NCBI GenBank assembly: GCA_037441445.1
Contig: JBBISE010000033.1
Span: 1-25,723 of the forward strand
Origin: JAAYQU01 sp037441445
GTDB lineage: Bacteria > Bacteroidota > Bacteroidia > Bacteroidales > Salinivirgaceae
DNA length: 25,723 nt
Direction: 5' to 3'
In this document: positions 22,281 through 25,723 of the stretch, piece after piece
Layout: every line of letters starts with the position of its first letter
How positions within the stretch are numbered: position 1 is the stretch's first letter
Program-made: the position numbers and the translations under genes
Notes under the pieces: model-generated
Told to the model about the DNA's origin: nothing
Database searches by the model: none
The model's input: only the letters and a program-made list of their open reading frames with translations

Positions 22281-24935
22281 ATGAAGTATTACAAAACAGC
22301 AAAAACCATGATTTCAAAGAAATACTCAAAACGCAGCAGGATTCTCCCTGTAATCATTTCAACGGCAATAATTTTTACAGGCTGTCAACACAACACTGAC
22401 CAGGGGTGCGGAGCTCCAATAAAGCACAACACAATTCCCGAAGGCTTTTATTCTGAAGTAATCCCCTACTCTTCTTTTGCCAAAAATTTTAATGACAGGA
22501 TCCGTTACGAACATATTGTATCGAAGGGGCAGCCCATTAATAAATCAAAGGTTGCGCAGTTTTATGTACAATCATGGAACGATTTATATATACAGGCTTT
22601 GCTAAAACCCGAAGTAAATTATCTGGGACTTGCCGTAACCCAAGATGAGATTAATGATCTGACTTTTGGAAACCACCCGCACGAAAGCATTCGCAACCTG
22701 CCTTTTTTAAAAGATAAAAACGGTGTTTTTCAACCCAGTTTAGCTAAAGACTTCATTAACAGGATAAAAAACGACACATCCAGTGACCCAAAAGTGACCT
22801 GGGAAGTTTTCGTCCGCGAGATAGAGAACAAATACCAATCTGACAAGCACCAAAAACTATTATCGTTGGCGATGTTTGTTACCCCCGCAGAAGAGGAATA
22901 CTACAATTACTATCAATCTACCGAAATTGATTTCGACTACGCATTCAAAAGTTTTGCCACACTGAATATTGAAATCCCACACGACAGCTTGCTCGTTAAC
23001 CTCTACAAAAAATACGAAGACGATTATTTCAAACCCGAGTCGCGCAAAGTTGCCTACATTACGGCAAAACCCATAATTGACCCCGATAATCATACAGAAG
23101 AGCTTAAAAGGTTTTCGGCATTAAAAAACCATGTTGCGGCTGATTTTAAAGCATTATCAGAGAAGAATCCAGCAATAAAATTCTTTGCTACCGAATATAA
23201 CATTGCTTCTGTGCAGGGAGCAACACAAGAGTTTTTCCAAAAGGGAAAAACAAACGACGTATATGGGCCTGTTTTTCAAAGCAACTCGTACAGAATGACC
23301 AAGATAATTGAAAAGTACGAAAGACCAGATTCGGTTAAAATCAGACACATCGTTCTGAGTGGAGCCGACACCCTTTTGATTCCAAAACTGACGAAGGAAA
23401 TTCACGAGAAAAAGAATTTCGACGAACTGGCGGCCCGGTATAGCATTGACAAAAAGAACAAAGACCAAGGAGGATTAATAGGTTGGGTAAAATATGGCGA
23501 CTTGGTTGAACCTTTCAATACAGCTTGTTTTTCGGCGCCCGGCGACTTTTACTTCGAAATATCCGGTTCATACGGGAAACATTTAATACATATTATGGAA
23601 ATATCGTCGTCTAAATCAGAATACGTTTATGCCGATGTATTGTATATGGAGATTGAACCCAATGAAAAAGATTTCGCAAACCTGGAAAAAATTGTAAATC
23701 GCATTTCAAAACAGGCAAAATCATCGGAAGATCTGTTCGCCCATGCTATTGAACATGGTTTTGCCACAACAAATATTTCGCTTCAAAACACTTACTATAA
23801 CGTTCCTGAAATTGATAATTCCAATGATATTGTTCAATGGTGTTTCAAAAATAGCAAAAACAAAATTTCACCCCCGTTTAAAAAGGGAAATAATGTTTAT
23901 ATTGTTTTTGTTTCCGACATCCTGCCAACCGGTAACCTGCCGTTTTATGAGGTAAGGGATATTGTTAAAGACGATTTTGTTATGCTATTCAGGAAAGACA
24001 CGTTGTACGATAGGACAAAACCCTTAATTGACGACACTAAATCCCTGGAGGAAAATGCCAAGGTTATGGGTTCGCCCGTTATTGGAATTAAGAAGATGGT
24101 ATTGGCTAGTTACGACATTCCATCGCTTGGTATCGAAAACGATTTGCGCGGGATTCTGATGGGCATGAAAGTTGGTCAGACCTCCAAACTGTTCAAAGGA
24201 GACAAAGGCCTTTTCATTGTCCGGAAAACAGCGGAGAGAAAGATTAAACCTAAAAGCACACCTCAAATACGTTTGAAAAACCAGTACCTGGCTGACGTAG
24301 AGAACGACGTACACCTGGGAGACATTTCGTCGAATGCAAAAGCCTTTTTAAACTTTGTACGCCAGCAAGACAGCTATTTTCTTTTAAAAACCTACAAAAA
24401 TCTTTTACCCGAAGATAAAGAAGCTGCCAGGGCAATGTGGTCAGCCGAACATGCATTCCGAAAAGGCAATTGGGAGGAGTCTCTGAACGGAACCCAAACC
24501 TATAAAGGCTTTAAAGAATTTATCCAGAAATCGGACAAAGAAACCAAACAAAGCCGACTGGCAAAAATATATGCTGCCATTTGCTACATGAAGATCAACG
24601 ATTTCCAAAGTGCTATTCCGTTGTTGGCTTCGATTGAACCAACTGAGGATTACTTCATGTCCACGTTAGTTCCCATCTTGTTGGGCGATGCCTATGCATT
24701 GACAAATAAGCCCCTCGATGCCGTTGCCCACTATAAAAATGCCATTGAAAAAGGGAACTCCAAATTCTATCAGGCCATTGCCATGCACAAGCTGGCACTA
24801 CACTATTACATGCTTGGTGAGTACAACAACGCAAAAGAGATGTGCAAACTTCTGCTTGCGAAAAATGTCAGCCACCACCATGGACAAGTGGTAACGGAGT
24901 TACTAAAGAAGCTGGAAACCCAATGCAGTGAATAA
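22281..24935 (+). CDS. Parvulin-type peptidyl-prolyl isomerase lipoprotein with C-terminal TPR
   Basis: Large envelope chaperone/isomerase of 884 residues. A lipoprotein signal is visible: hydrophobic VIISTAIIFTGC with Cys35 as the lipidation site. The N-terminal region (40-340) is helix-rich and SurA/PpiD-like. The parvulin (rotamase) domain is at about 350-440, with KIRHIVLSG, FDELAARYSIDKKNKDQGGLIGW and the closing HLIHIMEI. A second region (about 445-680), which includes GMKVGQTSKLFKGDKGLFIV, resembles another, degenerate parvulin-like domain. The C terminus (about 730-880) holds TPR-like helices (DAYALTNKPLDAVAHYKNAIE, LGEYNNAKEMCKLLL). This arrangement resembles the PpiD-like foldases of Bacteroidetes but with a lipid anchor. 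ATG at 22308 is an alternative start. A promoter box precedes and a terminator follows it, so it seems to be transcribed alone. Role: outer-membrane protein folding, by inference. Confidence 0.88.
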   Translation: MKYYKTAKTMISKKYSKRSRILPVIISTAIIFTGCQHNTDQGCGAPIKHNTIPEGFYSEVIPYSSFAKNFNDRIRYEHIVSKGQPINKSKVAQFYVQSWNDLYIQALLKPEVNYLGLAVTQDEINDLTFGNHPHESIRNLPFLKDKNGVFQPSLAKDFINRIKNDTSSDPKVTWEVFVREIENKYQSDKHQKLLSLAMFVTPAEEEYYNYYQSTEIDFDYAFKSFATLNIEIPHDSLLVNLYKKYEDDYFKPESRKVAYITAKPIIDPDNHTEELKRFSALKNHVAADFKALSEKNPAIKFFATEYNIASVQGATQEFFQKGKTNDVYGPVFQSNSYRMTKIIEKYERPDSVKIRHIVLSGADTLLIPKLTKEIHEKKNFDELAARYSIDKKNKDQGGLIGWVKYGDLVEPFNTACFSAPGDFYFEISGSYGKHLIHIMEISSSKSEYVYADVLYMEIEPNEKDFANLEKIVNRISKQAKSSEDLFAHAIEHGFATTNISLQNTYYNVPEIDNSNDIVQWCFKNSKNKISPPFKKGNNVYIVFVSDILPTGNLPFYEVRDIVKDDFVMLFRKDTLYDRTKPLIDDTKSLEENAKVMGSPVIGIKKMVLASYDIPSLGIENDLRGILMGMKVGQTSKLFKGDKGLFIVRKTAERKIKPKSTPQIRLKNQYLADVENDVHLGDISSNAKAFLNFVRQQDSYFLLKTYKNLLPEDKEAARAMWSAEHAFRKGNWEESLNGTQTYKGFKEFIQKSDKETKQSRLAKIYAAICYMKINDFQSAIPLLASIEPTEDYFMSTLVPILLGDAYALTNKPLDAVAHYKNAIEKGNSKFYQAIAMHKLALHYYMLGEYNNAKEMCKLLLAKNVSHHHGQVVTELLKKLETQCSE

Positions 24936-24974
24936 TATTTTGGGAAATAGAACAACAATTAAAACGCTGTAATT

Positions 24975-25003
24975 CAAAGGAAAAAGCCTTTGGCATATTT
25001 TTT
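24975..25003 (+). terminator. Probable terminator after the parvulin gene
   Basis: CAAAGG and CCTTTG form a 6-bp stem with a 6-base loop, followed five bases later by a run of six T, 40 bp after the stop. The stem is short, so moderate confidence. Confidence 0.5.
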
Positions 25004-25030
25004 GTTATTACAAAATTTCCCAAAAATTAT

Positions 25031-25061
25031 ATTGCTTAATGTTTGTAGTTGTGTATCTTTG
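25031..25061 (+). promoter_or_regulatory. Promoter of the AP2-domain gene (ATTG-N19-TATCTTTG)
   Basis: ATTG at 25031-25034 is 19 bp from TATCTTTG at 25054-25061, giving a near-consensus Bacteroidetes -33/-7 pair, 51 bp before the ATG at 25113. The good spacing and the gene's own terminator suggest strong monocistronic expression. Confidence 0.65.
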
Positions 25062-25112
25062 TTAATGATTGGTTAAAACAATACCAACTTAAACCATTAA
25101 ATCAGAAAAGTC

Positions 25113-25649
25113 ATGGCATGTAAGATTCCATTGAAAAACACTGACGTTCACGCAGTAGTTGATGACAAAGTTTACGAGTATTTAGTAAACGATCCTTATT
25201 TGGCAAAAATTAAATTTTTGGAAAACCTTCGTCGCCACAGCCGTGGATACGCATTCTTCCAAAAAAACTGGAAACAACCTGATGGTTTGTACCGTAATGA
25301 AACTATTTACCTGCAAAAGTTAATTGCTGAGAAATTCATTACTCCTCCAGACAAAGTAAACCGCTACTGGGTACGTTTCAAAGATGGCAACCCAACCAAT
25401 TGCAATCTGGACAACCTTGAGTGGAGCACTCTTTCAAACGTTGTACGTAACACTACAAAAACCGACAACCAATTTGGATACCGTGGTGTTGTAAAAAGTG
25501 GCAACAAATATCAGGCAATCATTTACGTTAACCGTAAAGCGTTGAACCTGGGCGCATTTGCTACACCGGAAGAAGCAGCTGAGGCATACAACAAAAAATC
25601 AATCGAACTTTTTGGTGTTACCCGCAGTCTTAACAAAATTCGCAAATAA
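25113..25649 (+). CDS. AP2-domain DNA-binding protein with degenerate HNH module
   Basis: Small basic protein of 178 residues. The C-terminal part (121-168) is an AP2/ERF-type DNA-binding domain: GYRGVVKSGNKYQAII, LNLGAFATPEEAAEAYN and SIELFG follow the family pattern closely. The middle (about 64-113) looks like an HNH_3-type homing-endonuclease module (LIAEKFI, FKDGNPTNCNLDNLEW), but the metal/catalytic histidines are replaced: where HNH enzymes have HHKDGN it reads RFKDGN (88-93). It is therefore probably no longer a nuclease. The N-terminal 60 residues are not recognised. Codon choice (CGT/CGC for Arg, AAC for Asn, GTT for Val) looks more biased than in its neighbours, which fits high expression. 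It has its own promoter and a strong terminator. A role as sequence-specific regulator or nucleoid-type protein is inference. Confidence 0.88.
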   Translation: MACKIPLKNTDVHAVVDDKVYEYLVNDPYLAKIKFLENLRRHSRGYAFFQKNWKQPDGLYRNETIYLQKLIAEKFITPPDKVNRYWVRFKDGNPTNCNLDNLEWSTLSNVVRNTTKTDNQFGYRGVVKSGNKYQAIIYVNRKALNLGAFATPEEAAEAYNKKSIELFGVTRSLNKIRK

Positions 25650-25668
25650 GAATCTTTACATTCTTTTT

Positions 25669-25702
25669 AAGGGGCTGTCTAAAAAGGCAGCCTCTTTTTT
25701 TT
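25669..25702 (+). terminator. Strong rho-independent terminator of the AP2 gene
   Basis: AAGGGGCTGTCT and AGGCAGCCTCTT form a stem of up to 12 bp (two G-U pairs) with a four-base A loop, running into a tract of eight T. It starts 20 bp after the stop. Confidence 0.85.
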
Positions 25703-25723
25703 AGTGTATTGCATTTGAATAAA

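Overview
The window looks like a chromosomal piece of a Bacteroidota (Bacteroidetes) genome, probably of the Bacteroidales/Marinilabiliales type. Supporting signs are: several -7 boxes of the Bacteroidetes form TAnnTTTG instead of E. coli -10 boxes; little use of Shine-Dalgarno sequences; a CarboxypepD_reg-like/TonB-dependent receptor; a subtilase with what looks like a type IX secretion tail; a DUF4153 membrane protein; and split ResB/CcsA cytochrome c maturation proteins. I see no rRNA, tRNA, CRISPR array, phage or insertion sequence. Genus and species cannot be told from the sequence alone.

Layout. (1) 22-2332, minus strand: an NAD(P)-dependent epimerase-like protein (TIGR01777 type) and a TonB-dependent receptor that stops after plug and early barrel. 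(2) 2511-6877, plus strand: a likely four-gene operon of MORN-repeat protein, tRNA 2-thiouridylase MnmA, small lipoprotein and secreted S8 peptidase. (3) 6885-7622, minus: a TonB-type energy transducer meeting the peptidase gene tail to tail. (4) 7646-8025: gene-poor DNA with an inverted repeat. (5) 8026-10375: pckA with a strong promoter, long leader and terminator, then a palindromic REP/MITE-like element. (6) 10376-13132, plus: DUF4153 membrane protein and pyruvate kinase. (7) 13135-15256, minus: CcsA and ResB. (8) 15447-17228, plus: a biotin-dependent carboxyltransferase subunit. (9) 17301-22067, minus: four co-directional genes, namely an alpha/beta hydrolase with Asn at the nucleophile position, a secreted TPR protein, a PP2C phosphatase with a membrane helix and two LysM repeats, and a YciB/IspZ-NUDIX membrane fusion. 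(10) 22281-25649, plus: a parvulin/TPR lipoprotein and a small HNH-derived AP2-domain protein with its own promoter and terminator.

How the genes may work together. pckA, pyruvate kinase and the carboxyltransferase all act at the phosphoenolpyruvate/pyruvate/oxaloacetate node, so about 9 kb carries much of the anaplerotic switch. CcsA and ResB form the haem-handling cytochrome c synthase. Region 9 is the best candidate for an undescribed system: a phosphatase with its catalytic domain in the cytoplasm and peptidoglycan-binding LysM repeats outside the membrane, 4 bp from a septation-protein/NUDIX fusion and downstream of an envelope TPR protein. The AP2 protein at the right end looks like a homing-endonuclease-derived DNA-binding protein that has lost its catalytic histidine.
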